64,000 nucleotides of DNA from Bog-473 sp963807675 (GCA_963807675.1 CAWECP010000012.1:62001-126000); one strand, 5' to 3'; positions 54,203-63,037 are shown, counted from the first letter of the stretch. Translations and numbers: made by a program. The notes: generated from the letters alone by a model not told the origin.

Positions 54203-55168
54203 GTGGGTCACAGCGTCCTAGCTCCGCAGGCTGTTCAGGCCTTGCAGGTCCTGACCATCCTGCTCGGCGCACCGCTTGTGAGCGGCGTGATCTCGCACGT
54301 CGAAGGCCGGATCCAGGGGCGGCGAGGGCCACGCATTCTTCAGCCCTACTACGACATCGCCAAGCTCTTCCGCAAGGAGACCCTCGTCACCGAGGAGTCA
54401 AGCTGGGTCTTCTTGGCTGGCCCCGTCGTCGCCTTCGGGTGTTACCTGATAGTGCCGTTGCTCATTCCCGTGCTGACCACCTACGGGCTCCCGCTGGGCT
54501 ACATGGGCGACATCTTGGGTGGCGCCTTCATCCTGGCCCTGGCCGGGTTTTCGATCGCCTTGGCCGGCACCGAGTCCGGCGCGCCGTATGCCCAGCTCGG
54601 TGGAAGTCGGGCCATGACGTTCGGGGCGCTGATTGAGCCCACGATCCTCTTCGTGATCTTCGCCGTCGCGCTCATCACGACAACTGATCTCCCCTACGCC
54701 TTGGCGGCGACAGTGCGCTCATCGTCGTCTGAAGTGGTGCGGCCGGGGCACGTCCTCGCTGCGGTCGCCTTCTTCTTGGTTGTCCTGGTCGACACCGGCC
54801 GGATCCCCGTCGAAACTCATTCCGGGACCCTCGAGTTCGGGATGATCGACGAAGCCAGGACACTCGAGCACTCGGGACCGCCTTTGGCTCTCTTGAAGTG
54901 GGGATCGACCATGAAGCAGCTGATCCTCTACACCATCCTGATCAATGTCTTCCTGGCGCCGTGGGGACTCGCCGCCTCGGGCAGCCCGCGGTCCGTTTTG
55001 GTGGCCATCCCTTCGCTGCTCGGCAAGGCGGTCGTGATCGGGTTGATCTTCGCCGTGATCGACAACCTCTTTTCCAAGTTGCGCTTGTTCAAGATCACCG
55101 AGTTCATCGCCGCTGCGTTCTTGCTGGCGGTCCTGGCCGTTCTCGTCTTCTACGCCGGAGGTGGCTGA
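54203..55168 (+). CDS. NuoH/HyfC-like membrane subunit of Ehr-type complex
   Basis: A 321-residue membrane protein of the complex I subunit 1/HyfC family, the piece that links the hydrophilic arm to the ion pumps. Marks: 'RIQGRRGPRILQPYYDIAKL', 'GRIPVETHSGTLEFGMIDEA' and 'ALLKWGSTMKQLILYTILIN', with eight or so hydrophobic spans. The acidic residues of the E-channel (E in VETHS, E in LEFGMIDEA) are kept. The GTG at 54203 is chosen for its GGAGG. Its stop overlaps the next ATG (TGATG). First gene of a six-gene coupled operon. Confidence 0.9.
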   Translation: MGHSVLAPQAVQALQVLTILLGAPLVSGVISHVEGRIQGRRGPRILQPYYDIAKLFRKETLVTEESSWVFLAGPVVAFGCYLIVPLLIPVLTTYGLPLGYMGDILGGAFILALAGFSIALAGTESGAPYAQLGGSRAMTFGALIEPTILFVIFAVALITTTDLPYALAATVRSSSSEVVRPGHVLAAVAFFLVVLVDTGRIPVETHSGTLEFGMIDEARTLEHSGPPLALLKWGSTMKQLILYTILINVFLAPWGLAASGSPRSVLVAIPSLLGKAVVIGLIFAVIDNLFSKLRLFKITEFIAAAFLLAVLAVLVFYAGGG

Positions 55169-55833
55169 TGACGCCCGTTCCCTCGACCTATTCGGGCGTC
55201 GCCGACGTCGCCGCCATCGTGGTGCTCCTCACCGAGTTCGCGATGCTCCGAGCCCCGCTGCTGCGCTCCCAGGTCCGCCTCTATGCGTTCCAATCCCTCG
55301 TCGTCACGGCGTTGGCCGTCGACATCGCAGCCACCCGGCACATCAACGAGCTCTATGGGCTCGCGGTCCTCTCGTTCGCCCTCAAGGTGGTCCTCGTCCC
55401 CGGCCTGGTCCTACGCCTGCTGCGAGACGCTGACGTCGACCTGGCCGGCAGTTCGGTGGCCGGCGTTGCCTCGATGATCCTCATTGCGATCGCCGTATCC
55501 GCGTTCGGGTTCTTCGCCGTCGGATCCCTCCATGTCCACTCCATCGCCCTGCCCACGACCGCACTCGCCATCGCAGCCGCCGTCGTCCTGGTGGCGTTCG
55601 TGCTCATCATCTTCCGCTCCGACGTGGTGTCTCAGGCCATCGGTTTCTTCTCGCTCGAGAACGGGGTCTCGGTGGCCAGCCTGGTGGTGGCGGCCGGTCT
55701 CCCGCTGGTCGTCGAGGTGGCGTTCCTCTTCGACCTCCTGGTGGCGGTGGTGGTCTTCGGGGTCATCATCCGGGTGCACCACGGTCGGACCCAGACGCTC
55801 TCGACCGACGAGCTCGATCGGCTGAAGGGGTAG
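55168..55833 (+). CDS. HyfE/NuoK-like membrane subunit of Ehr-type complex
   Basis: A 221-residue membrane protein. Its size is that of HyfE rather than the shorter NuoK. Spans include 'VADVAAIVVLLTEFAMLRAP', 'LAVLSFALKVVLVPGLVLRL' and 'VASLVVAAGLPLVVEVAFLF', and 'FRSDVVSQAIGFFSLENGVS' plus 'FDLLVAVVVFGVIIRVHH' are HyfE-like; the 'LENG' and 'E..FLFDLLVAV' acids are in the expected places for the proton path. The ATG overlaps the previous stop; the next gene begins 2 bases after this one ends. Confidence 0.87.
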   Translation: MTPVPSTYSGVADVAAIVVLLTEFAMLRAPLLRSQVRLYAFQSLVVTALAVDIAATRHINELYGLAVLSFALKVVLVPGLVLRLLRDADVDLAGSSVAGVASMILIAIAVSAFGFFAVGSLHVHSIALPTTALAIAAAVVLVAFVLIIFRSDVVSQAIGFFSLENGVSVASLVVAAGLPLVVEVAFLFDLLVAVVVFGVIIRVHHGRTQTLSTDELDRLKG

Positions 55834-55835
55834 CC

Positions 55836-57320
55836 GTGGCCGGCATCCTCGTCGCCCTCATCACGGTTCCCTTCGTCGTGGCCGTGGTCACCTTCTTCCT
55901 TCCTCGCCGGGCGGCCTGGCTGCTCACCGTGGTCACGGGGGCGGTGACCTTCGGGCTGGCGGTGGCGCTGATCCCCACCGCCAGCACGCACAGCCAGATC
56001 ACGGCAGGAAGCCTGTTGCGCGTCGATGCCCTCTCGGTGGTCTTCCTGGTCGCCACCACCTTCCTCTACGGAGCTACCGCCATCTTCGCCGGCGGCTATC
56101 TGCACCTGGCCGACAGCGCGGCTGGGAGACGCTACGGGCGACGCTTCTACGCGGGACTGAACCTCTTCTGTTGGTCGATGGTCGCCGCGCCCTTGGTGAA
56201 CGGCCTTGCCTTGTTGTGGGTGGCCATCGAGATCACCACGGTCGTCTCGGCGTTGCTCGTCGCCATCGACGACACCGACGGCGCCACCGAGGCGAGCTGG
56301 AAGTACCTCTTGATCGCATCGCTTGGTCTCGGTATCGCCCTGCTGGCGACCATCATCATGTATTACGCCGGGACGACGGTCTTCGGTTCGGCCTACGACC
56401 TCTCCTACGTGAAGCTGCTGGCCGGGGCGTCTCGGTTCCCGCCGGACGTCGTTCGCCTGGCCTTCGTGCTGGCCGTGCTCGGCTTCGGGACCAAAATGGG
56501 TCTGGTTCCCGTGCACACGTGGCTGCCCGACGCACACTCGGAAGCGCCAACACCGGTGTCGGCGCTGCTCTCGGGGGCCTTGCTGGCCACCAGCTTCTAC
56601 GCCATCTTGCGTTATTTCCAGATCGCCGTGCGCACGCTCGGGCCGACCTTCCCTCGCAACGTGTTGCTGATCTTCGGGTTGGCTTCCCTCTTGCTCGCCG
56701 CCCTCTACCTACTGAGTCAGCGCGACCTCAAACGACTTCTGGCCTACTCGAGTGTCGAGCACATGGGGATTTTGGCCATCGGGATGAGCTTCGGTGCGCC
56801 GATAGCCATTGTGGGGGTGCTCCTCCATGTGCTGGCTCACGCTGCGGCAAAGGGAACGGCGTTCTTCGGCGCCGGCTCGGTCGTGCGCAAGTTCGCCACC
56901 AAGGACATGACCAAGATCCGAGGTGGTGTCGGCGCCCTGCCTTGGAGCGGCCCCATGCTGGTGGCGGCCGTCCTGGCGCTGTCAGCCCTGCCTCCCTTCG
57001 GCATCTTCCGCAGCGAGTTCCTGATCGTGTCCGGTGGGCTCTCTGATCCCCGGGACACGGTCGCGGCGGTCCTGATCATTTTCGTCACCCTGGCGTTCTT
57101 TGGACTGTCCTGGTTCACCACCCAGACCATGCTGACCCCCGAAGCGACCACCGCCGGTGGCGCGGTCGTGCCCGCGCCACCGAAGGGAGAGGTCAGCATC
57201 TTGATTGTCGTCGCCATGGCGCTGGGCATGGTGGCTCTCGTGATCCTGGGTGTCCATCCGCCGGCCCAGCTCAGCCACCTCCTCGACCATGCGGCCAACG
57301 AGTTGGGCGTCCCGCGGTGA
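55836..57320 (+). CDS. HyfF/NuoN-like antiporter subunit of Ehr-type complex
   Basis: A 494-residue Mrp/NuoL-M-N-type ion-translocating subunit with about 14 spans. The pump residues are retained: Glu in 'LLWVAIEITTVVSALLVAID', Lys in 'LGFGTKMGLVPVHTWLPDAH', the motif 'SEAPTPVSALLSGALLATSF' and Lys in 'LAHAAAKGTAFFGAGSV'. GTG start. The stop overlaps the next GTG (GTGA). It should still be able to move protons or Na+, whatever happens to the redox subunits. Confidence 0.92.
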   Translation: MAGILVALITVPFVVAVVTFFLPRRAAWLLTVVTGAVTFGLAVALIPTASTHSQITAGSLLRVDALSVVFLVATTFLYGATAIFAGGYLHLADSAAGRRYGRRFYAGLNLFCWSMVAAPLVNGLALLWVAIEITTVVSALLVAIDDTDGATEASWKYLLIASLGLGIALLATIIMYYAGTTVFGSAYDLSYVKLLAGASRFPPDVVRLAFVLAVLGFGTKMGLVPVHTWLPDAHSEAPTPVSALLSGALLATSFYAILRYFQIAVRTLGPTFPRNVLLIFGLASLLLAALYLLSQRDLKRLLAYSSVEHMGILAIGMSFGAPIAIVGVLLHVLAHAAAKGTAFFGAGSVVRKFATKDMTKIRGGVGALPWSGPMLVAAVLALSALPPFGIFRSEFLIVSGGLSDPRDTVAAVLIIFVTLAFFGLSWFTTQTMLTPEATTAGGAVVPAPPKGEVSILIVVAMALGMVALVILGVHPPAQLSHLLDHAANELGVPR

Positions 57321-58807
57321 CCGCCGAGCAGAACCTGGAGCTCGCAGGTCAGGAAGCAGTCGTTCGCCGCGTCGCGGCCCACGTCTCCGAAGGGGCCCGA
57401 TTCGGCGGTCTCTTCGCCATCGCCAGGGCCGGCGAGACCCGGCTTTGCTACGTGCTGGCAGCGGACGGATCCCTGCTGCGCGAGGACGTCGTGCTGGCCG
57501 CTGGCTCCAGGGGGTTCGCAACGGCCACCGCGGCGATCCCGTCGGCCACTTGGTACGAACGGGAGATCCACGATCTCTTCGGACTCGTCCCGATCGGGCA
57601 TGCTCGCCTCGACCCGCTCGTCCTCCCTCTGGCCTCGGACGCACCCCGCCCGCGGCCAGGATCGTGGCAGCACGTCGGCCCAGTCGAACTCGACACTCGG
57701 CCGTTGCCTGCCCACCTCCAAGGCGAAGGCGTCTTCACGATGCCCTACGGGCCGGTGCGCTCCGGAGTCTTCGAATCGATCGAGTATCTGGTCGAGACGC
57801 CGGGCGAGGACATCCCCCACCTGCGCACGCGGGTGTTCCACAAACACCGCGGCGTCGAGATCCGCTTTGAGGCCATGCACCTCGACGACGGGGTTCTCAT
57901 GGCGGAGCGAACCGAAGGCGTGGCGTCGGTGGCTCACGCGATTGCCTACTGCCAGGCCGTCGAGCGGATCGCCGAAATCGAGGTGACCGCCGAGGCCGGA
58001 GTGGTACGGGTCATTCACGCCGAGCTGGAGCGGATCGCCAACCACCTGGACTCGACGATCCGCCACACCGAGGCGGCGGGGCAGGCGGTCGCCTACGCCC
58101 GACTCTCGCTGCACAAAGAGCGGATCCAGCGTCTGCGAGCACGCCTGTGTGGCAGTCGATTCGGTCGAGGGGTCGTCGTGCCTGGGGGGGTGAGCGGGCC
58201 GCTGCGCCTCGGCTCGGCGGAGCTCTTCCGCGTCATCGACGAGATCGAAGGGGCCGTGCGCTCAGACCTGCGCCTGTTGCTGGCCACGCCGTCGTTCGTC
58301 GACCGCCTCCGTGGAACAGGAGTCATCTCGCCGGCCTTGGCCCGGTCGTTCGCCATTCTCGGACCGCTGGCACGTGCGTCAGGCCAGATGGAAGACGTTC
58401 GCTTCGCGCGTCCGTACGCCGCGTACGGGCAACTGGGCCACCAACTCCTCGACACCAAGGACGAGGGGGATGCCCTGACGCGTCAACGGGTGCGTAACGA
58501 GGAGATCTATGGATCGTTCCATCTGATCCGCCAAGCGATCGACCGGTTGTCCGCTCAAGCTGCGCCGATTTGGAGTCTGCCGATTCCCTCCTGTAGCGGT
58601 GAAGCCATCGGATGGGCCGAAGCCCCTCAGGGCGAAGTGCTGTACCTCGTCGTGGTCGAGGACGGCCGACTGGTACGGGTCAAGCCCCGATCAGCCTCGT
58701 TCCACAACTTGGGGTTGTTCCACGCCGCCTTCCCGGACGACATCCTCACCGATTTCGCGTTCATTGAGGCGAGCTTTGGGGTCTCGATTGCGGGGGTCGC
58801 AGGCTGA
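57317..58807 (+). CDS. NuoC-NuoD/HyfG-like subunit lacking nickel-binding cysteines
   Basis: A 496-residue fusion of a NuoC-like domain ('ATWYEREIHDLFGLVPIGHA', residues 77-96) and a NuoD/hydrogenase-large-subunit domain. In hydrogenases the N-terminal L1 motif is E-R-x-C-G-x-C-x3-H; here residues 197-207 read E-R-T-E-G-V-A-S-V-A-H, so the first Cys is Glu200 and the second Ala203, with the flanks ('AYCQAVERIAEIEV') intact. At the C-terminus ('DILTDFAFIEASFGVSIAG') there is no D-P-C-x2-C. So no NiFe site can form. NuoD-like residues 'HAELERIANHLDS' are kept. Coupled on both sides by stop/start overlaps. Fits the Ehr class. Confidence 0.9.
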   Translation: MTAEQNLELAGQEAVVRRVAAHVSEGARFGGLFAIARAGETRLCYVLAADGSLLREDVVLAAGSRGFATATAAIPSATWYEREIHDLFGLVPIGHARLDPLVLPLASDAPRPRPGSWQHVGPVELDTRPLPAHLQGEGVFTMPYGPVRSGVFESIEYLVETPGEDIPHLRTRVFHKHRGVEIRFEAMHLDDGVLMAERTEGVASVAHAIAYCQAVERIAEIEVTAEAGVVRVIHAELERIANHLDSTIRHTEAAGQAVAYARLSLHKERIQRLRARLCGSRFGRGVVVPGGVSGPLRLGSAELFRVIDEIEGAVRSDLRLLLATPSFVDRLRGTGVISPALARSFAILGPLARASGQMEDVRFARPYAAYGQLGHQLLDTKDEGDALTRQRVRNEEIYGSFHLIRQAIDRLSAQAAPIWSLPIPSCSGEAIGWAEAPQGEVLYLVVVEDGRLVRVKPRSASFHNLGLFHAAFPDDILTDFAFIEASFGVSIAGVAG

Positions 58808-59667
58808 TGCCCTGGATCCCGCGGGGCCTGCGAGACGGGATCGTCACCACGCGCTACCCACGCCGTGCCGACGGCTACGGCGACGGATTCTCGGGCACGC
58901 TCGTGGTGCACACTCCAGGGGCGCCCGCCAGCAACCTGGACACGGCGGTCGAGGGCTGCCCAACGGGTGCCATCACCAGCGGGGACGGCCGGCTCCGACT
59001 CGACCGGGGTCGCTGCATCCTCTGTGGGCGCTGCACGGTGGCCTGCCCCGAGGTGTTTCGCTTCGACTCCAGCGTCGAAGTGTCGGCCACGAGTCGGCGG
59101 ACCCTCGTCGTGCCTGAGCTCGACGAGGACGACCAGGCCCTGGAGGCGGCCAGGTCGGAGTTGCATCGGCGGGTACGTGCACTGCGCCGGTCGATCCACG
59201 TCCGTCACGTCGATGCGGGCTCCGACGGCAGCGAGGAGTGGGAGGTGGCGGCGCTCACGAACCCCGTCTATGACGTGCAGCGACTGGGGATCTACTTCAC
59301 GGCCAGCCCCAAGCACGCGGACGTGCTCCTAGTCACGGGGGTGGGCGCGGCCGGCATGCTCGATCCGCTCCGCCACACCTACGAGGTCATGCCTCATCCC
59401 AAGGTCGTCATCGCGGCGGGTACGGACGCGATCAGCGGTGGGCTCATCGGGACGGGCTACGCCTCGCTCGGCGGGGTGAGCGACGCCGTACCGGTTGATG
59501 TCTTCGTCCCCGGCTCGCCGCCGACTCCCTTCGGCCTTCTCCACGGCATCTTGAGCGCGGTCGGCCTGCTCGGTCCGTCCCGGGCCAAGAGTGCCTCGGC
59601 CCGAACGCGCTGGGACGCCGACGGGCCGGCCTCCCCGGAGGACCCAGCGGTGGAGGCCGGCCCGTGA
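58807..59667 (+). CDS. Ferredoxin domain fused to NuoB/HyfI-like subunit without cluster cysteines
   Basis: A 286-residue fusion. Residues 45-81 are ferredoxin-like: 'EGCPTGAI' (C51) and 'CILCGRCTVAC' (C70, C73, C76, C80), enough for one [4Fe-4S] cluster. Residues 128-250 match the small subunit/NuoB: 'RSIHVRHVDAGS' then 'DGSEEWEVAALTNPVYDVQR'. Where HyfI-type proteins have S-C-N-G-C-E, this has S-D-G-S-E-E (140-143); G-D-C-A is G-T-D-A (207), and P-G-C-P-P is 'PGSPP' (237). The domain has no cysteine, so no proximal cluster. The fold-defining residues remain. Start overlaps the previous stop (TGATG). Confidence 0.88.
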   Translation: MPWIPRGLRDGIVTTRYPRRADGYGDGFSGTLVVHTPGAPASNLDTAVEGCPTGAITSGDGRLRLDRGRCILCGRCTVACPEVFRFDSSVEVSATSRRTLVVPELDEDDQALEAARSELHRRVRALRRSIHVRHVDAGSDGSEEWEVAALTNPVYDVQRLGIYFTASPKHADVLLVTGVGAAGMLDPLRHTYEVMPHPKVVIAAGTDAISGGLIGTGYASLGGVSDAVPVDVFVPGSPPTPFGLLHGILSAVGLLGPSRAKSASARTRWDADGPASPEDPAVEAGP

Positions 59668-61697
59668 GCGCCGATCTGATGGCTGCCGGTCTGTCGTGCT
59701 TCGCCGTCGGGCTGGTCATCGATCTCGCCCTGGGCGTCCAACGGGCGCGGTGGCGACGCGCCCCCTATGTCCTGGCCCTGGCCGGCAGCGTGTGCCTGGT
59801 CGTCCTCGGCGCTCGTGCCACGACCGGCGCACCAACGAGAATCGACATCACCGAGGTTTTCGGAATCGGTCACAACGCCCTGCGGATCGACCCGTTGGCC
59901 GGTCTGTTCCTGACCTTGCTTTTCGGAATTGCCGTGTGCGTCTCGGCGTGCTTCGTGTCGTGGGCGGGGCCGGCCGAACGAGACCATCGGCGAGGGACGG
60001 CTTCGGCCTATGTCCTCTTGCTTGGATCGGTCGCCGTCATCGTCAGCGCCGCAGACGCCTTTACGTTCCTGTTTGCCTGGGAGCTGCTGACCGTCTCGTT
60101 CTACATGTTGACATCGGTCACGCGAGCCGGAGCGCGACAGGCGGGTGCGGCCTGGTCCACGGTCAGCATCGGCAAGGTCAGCGGAGCGGCGCTGCTCTTT
60201 GCCTTTTTGCTCATGGCCGGGCGTACCCACAGTCTGAGCATCGCCAGCTGGCACGCCATCGGTCCCGGCGCCATCCACGATGTGGCCTGGACCCTGATCG
60301 TGGTGGGCTTCGGAGCCAAGGTGGGCCTGGTGCCGCTCCAGGTCTGGATCCCCGTCGGCTACCCCGCTGCGCCCGGCCCAGCACGGGCCGCCATGGCCGG
60401 CATTGCCGCCAACGTCGGTGTCTACGGGCTTTGGCGCTTCCTCGGTGTTCTGGGGCGTCCGCCGGTGTGGCTCGTGATCGCGGTGCTGCTGGTCGGTGGG
60501 ATCACTGCACTGCTCGGCATCACCTTCGCCGGCGTCCAAGGTCGACTCGGACGTGTGATCGCCTATTCGAGCGTCGAGAACGCCGGGTTGATCATGACGG
60601 CCTATGGGGTCGCGCTGACCGGATCGGTCGTGCGATCACAACCCCTGGTCGCCATGGGCCTCCTGGCCGCCACCCTCCAGACGGTGGCCCACGCCATCGC
60701 CAAGTCGGCACTGTTCACCTCCCTGGCCAATGTCGAAGCGGTGACCGGCACCGACGAGCTCGACGCGCTCCGAGGCATCGGGCGACGGCTGCGTTGGAGT
60801 GGGGCTGCCTTCGGCGCCGGCGCGGTCACCCTGGCTGGCCTTCCGCCCACCATCGGATTCGTCTCCGAATGGTTCATCCTCGAGGCGCTCATGCAGCAGT
60901 TCCGCGTGCCCGGACTTGCCATCAAGCTGGGCCTGGCGGGCGCCGGCGCCCTGGTTGCCCTCACCACCGGGCTGGCCGCTCTGGCTTTCCTCCGCGTGCT
61001 CGGGCTCACCTTCTTGGGTCGACCGTCCAAGGCAACCGTCGAGGACGCAACCGAGCCCGGTCCGCTGGGAAAGGCCGGCGTCATCGCCTTGGGCTTCTCC
61101 TGCCTTGGTCTCGCCGCCGTGAGCCCCTGGGAGATCCGCTACATCGCCCGGGGCCTCGCCCCCATCGTGCCCCGCCACGCCACCATCGCTGCACTGAAGT
61201 CCCCGTGGGTGCTCCAGCCCACCTTCCACGAGTTCTCGATCCTCTCTCCATCGTGGCTGTGGGTCGCCATGCCGACCGCGTTTGCCACGGTCTTCGTCGG
61301 CGCGATCGTGTTGTCCGGCGGTCGCTACTTGCGCGTGCGACGGGTGCCGGCCTGGCACTCGGCGACGTCGGGCGTGGCCGGCCCCGAGTCGTACACCGCG
61401 TTCGGCTTCGCCAACCCGCTCCGTCATGTGTTGGGCAACGTCTTGGGCACCAGTCGCTCGACCACCCTGGTGGTGGCCGAGTCCGCCGGTCCGGATCCAC
61501 ACCCGGTGGGCCACGTCGAGACGCGGACCCGGGTGATCGAGCCGGTCGAGACCTACCTCTACCGCCCGCTCCGACGGGCCACGTTGGCGGTGGCGCGTGT
61601 GGCCAAGAAGCTCCAGTCCGGCCGGCTCAATGCCTACGTGGCCTACATGCTCTTCGCGCTCTTGATCGCCCTTGCCCTCACGGCAGCCCTGCGATAA
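59664..61697 (+). CDS. HyfB/NuoL-like antiporter subunit of Ehr-type complex
   Basis: A 677-residue membrane protein with about 16 spans, the second pump of the complex. Glu in 'FLFAWELLTVSFYMLTSV', Lys in 'VGFGAKVGLVPLQVWIPVGY' and Lys in 'TVAHAIAKSALFTSLANV' keep the proton-path pattern. In the lumen loop, the usual H-x-W-L-P-x-A-H is 'QVWIPVGYPAAP', so some His are lost. A C-terminal region after the last conserved span ends in an extra helix like HyfB/NuoL tails. GTG start overlaps the previous stop (GTGA). A USP gene follows after 13 bases. Confidence 0.9.
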   Translation: MSADLMAAGLSCFAVGLVIDLALGVQRARWRRAPYVLALAGSVCLVVLGARATTGAPTRIDITEVFGIGHNALRIDPLAGLFLTLLFGIAVCVSACFVSWAGPAERDHRRGTASAYVLLLGSVAVIVSAADAFTFLFAWELLTVSFYMLTSVTRAGARQAGAAWSTVSIGKVSGAALLFAFLLMAGRTHSLSIASWHAIGPGAIHDVAWTLIVVGFGAKVGLVPLQVWIPVGYPAAPGPARAAMAGIAANVGVYGLWRFLGVLGRPPVWLVIAVLLVGGITALLGITFAGVQGRLGRVIAYSSVENAGLIMTAYGVALTGSVVRSQPLVAMGLLAATLQTVAHAIAKSALFTSLANVEAVTGTDELDALRGIGRRLRWSGAAFGAGAVTLAGLPPTIGFVSEWFILEALMQQFRVPGLAIKLGLAGAGALVALTTGLAALAFLRVLGLTFLGRPSKATVEDATEPGPLGKAGVIALGFSCLGLAAVSPWEIRYIARGLAPIVPRHATIAALKSPWVLQPTFHEFSILSPSWLWVAMPTAFATVFVGAIVLSGGRYLRVRRVPAWHSATSGVAGPESYTAFGFANPLRHVLGNVLGTSRSTTLVVAESAGPDPHPVGHVETRTRVIEPVETYLYRPLRRATLAVARVAKKLQSGRLNAYVAYMLFALLIALALTAALR

Positions 61698-61710
61698 AGG
61701 AGGTACCTCG

Positions 61711-62160
61711 ATGACCCCTCACACACCGCCAGCGGGTGGAGGCGTGATCCGTCGCATCCTCGTCGGCTACGACGGCTCGGCCGGAGCCCAGCACGCCCTG
61801 CAGGTGGCGGCGGCTCTCGCCGCGGACTTGCAAGGAGAGACACACGTCCTGCTCGTCATCCGACCCGGTGCCCACGCGGAGACGCCGGAGGAGCGCGAGC
61901 GGGCGCTGGAGGCAGAGCGTGACAACCTCTCGAAGGGCCTCAGCTCCATGCATTCCCAGAGCCAGCACTCCTGGGACGTCTCGACCGAGGCCGTCTACGC
62001 GGACGAGCCCGCGCAGGCCATGGCCTCCTACGCCGAAGAGCACGGCTTCGACTTGGTGGTGGTGGGGAGCCACGGGCGAGAACAGGTGACACACCGGGGC
62101 ATCGGTCGGTCTTTGCAGGCTCTGCTACGCCACCATCCGTGTCCGGTGCTGGTGGTGTGA
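61711..62160 (+). CDS. Universal stress protein (UspA family)
   Basis: A 149-residue single UspA domain ('IRRILVGYDGSAGAQHALQV', 'LVVVGSHGREQVTHRGIGRS', 'HHPCPVLVV'). It starts at ATG 61711 after a near-perfect AAAGGAGG, 13 bases past the last complex gene, so it is very probably in the same operon. The G-x2-G-x9-G-[ST] loop is present ('GSHGREQVTHRGIGRS'), pointing to ATP binding. Linkage to the complex suggests stress- or energy-dependent control. Confidence 0.92.
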   Translation: MTPHTPPAGGGVIRRILVGYDGSAGAQHALQVAAALAADLQGETHVLLVIRPGAHAETPEERERALEAERDNLSKGLSSMHSQSQHSWDVSTEAVYADEPAQAMASYAEEHGFDLVVVGSHGREQVTHRGIGRSLQALLRHHPCPVLVV

Positions 62161-62233
62161 CCGTGAGGGCCGAAGGTCTGGGGGGAGTGCCGTCTCGGCT
62201 GCGGTCGCTCGGGATGGCAGCGGCAGGTGCCAT

Positions 62234-63037
62234 GTGTTGATCGTCACCGATGGAGCGGTCGACATCCCAGACGATCTGATGGGCTCTGACCTCGTCACTC
62301 AGGTCCCAGGGGAGATCTGGGGCGCGGACGGGCCGCAGGAGGTCGACCGCGAGGAGTTCTGGGCCGGTTTGCGCCGGGGCGAGTACCCCTCGACCAGCCC
62401 GCCCACCATCAGCGCGCTGATGTCGGCCTACGAACACCCCGACCTGGTCATCGCCCTCCACGTGTCGGGCCAATTGAGTGCCACGGTGCAGCGAGCCCAG
62501 GAAGCGGCCGGACGTGTCGGCTCTGGCGTACGTGTGATCGACACCGGCTCTCTCAGCGTGGGGGCCGGATTGATCGTGTCCGAAGTCCACCGAGTGGCGA
62601 GAGGTCAGTCCGCACCGTCACTCGTCGACTTGGCCGGGTCGCTCCCCCCACGGTTGCACACGTTCGCGCTGGTCCAGGACGTCGATGCCCTGCGGCGCAG
62701 TGACCGCTCGGGGCTCTTACCCAGCTCACATTTGGCCCGCAACCATCCGATGGTGCTCGCTATCCGCGGTCGCGTCGTGCCCTTGTCGCAACCGAAACAT
62801 CGAACCAGCGCCCTCATCGACCTGGCCCAACACCTGCGACATCGGCCGGGTCCGAACCCTCGTGCCTGGGCTCTCGGCCACGGGGACGCGTCCGACGTCA
62901 GCTCGGTCGTGAGCGAGCTGAGCAAGGTGATGGAGGGGGACCCCGCCTTTGTGACCTACCTGGATCCCACCGTCGGGGTCCACCTCGGCCCGGATTCCCT
63001 CGTCGTCGGCGTCCTTGCGGACCCCATCTCCGATTAG
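62234..63037 (+). CDS. DegV-family fatty-acid-binding-like protein
   Basis: A 267-residue DegV fold protein with a GTG start: 'LIVTDGAVDIPDDLM', 'GEYPSTSPPTISALMSAYEH', 'LVIALHVSGQLSATVQRAQE' and 'VRVIDTGSLSVGAGLIV' are the four family blocks; the ligand-contacting S-T-S-x-P and S-G-x-L-S-x-T are conserved. DegV proteins bind fatty acids and feed them to kinase FakA in Firmicutes; no fakA is here. The stop overlaps the convergent DUF190 stop by a few bases. Confidence 0.88.
   Translation: MLIVTDGAVDIPDDLMGSDLVTQVPGEIWGADGPQEVDREEFWAGLRRGEYPSTSPPTISALMSAYEHPDLVIALHVSGQLSATVQRAQEAAGRVGSGVRVIDTGSLSVGAGLIVSEVHRVARGQSAPSLVDLAGSLPPRLHTFALVQDVDALRRSDRSGLLPSSHLARNHPMVLAIRGRVVPLSQPKHRTSALIDLAQHLRHRPGPNPRAWALGHGDASDVSSVVSELSKVMEGDPAFVTYLDPTVGVHLGPDSLVVGVLADPISD

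Noticed and set aside
54203..61697. A functional group 4 [NiFe]-hydrogenase (Hyf/Hyc)
   Set aside because: Gene order and sequences resemble Hyf, but the nickel and proximal-cluster cysteines are absent and no maturation genes are nearby.
54203..61697. Respiratory complex I (nuo operon)
   Set aside because: NuoE, F, G, I, J and A are missing; HyfE-size subunit and NuoC-NuoD fusion fit the hydrogenase-related branch.
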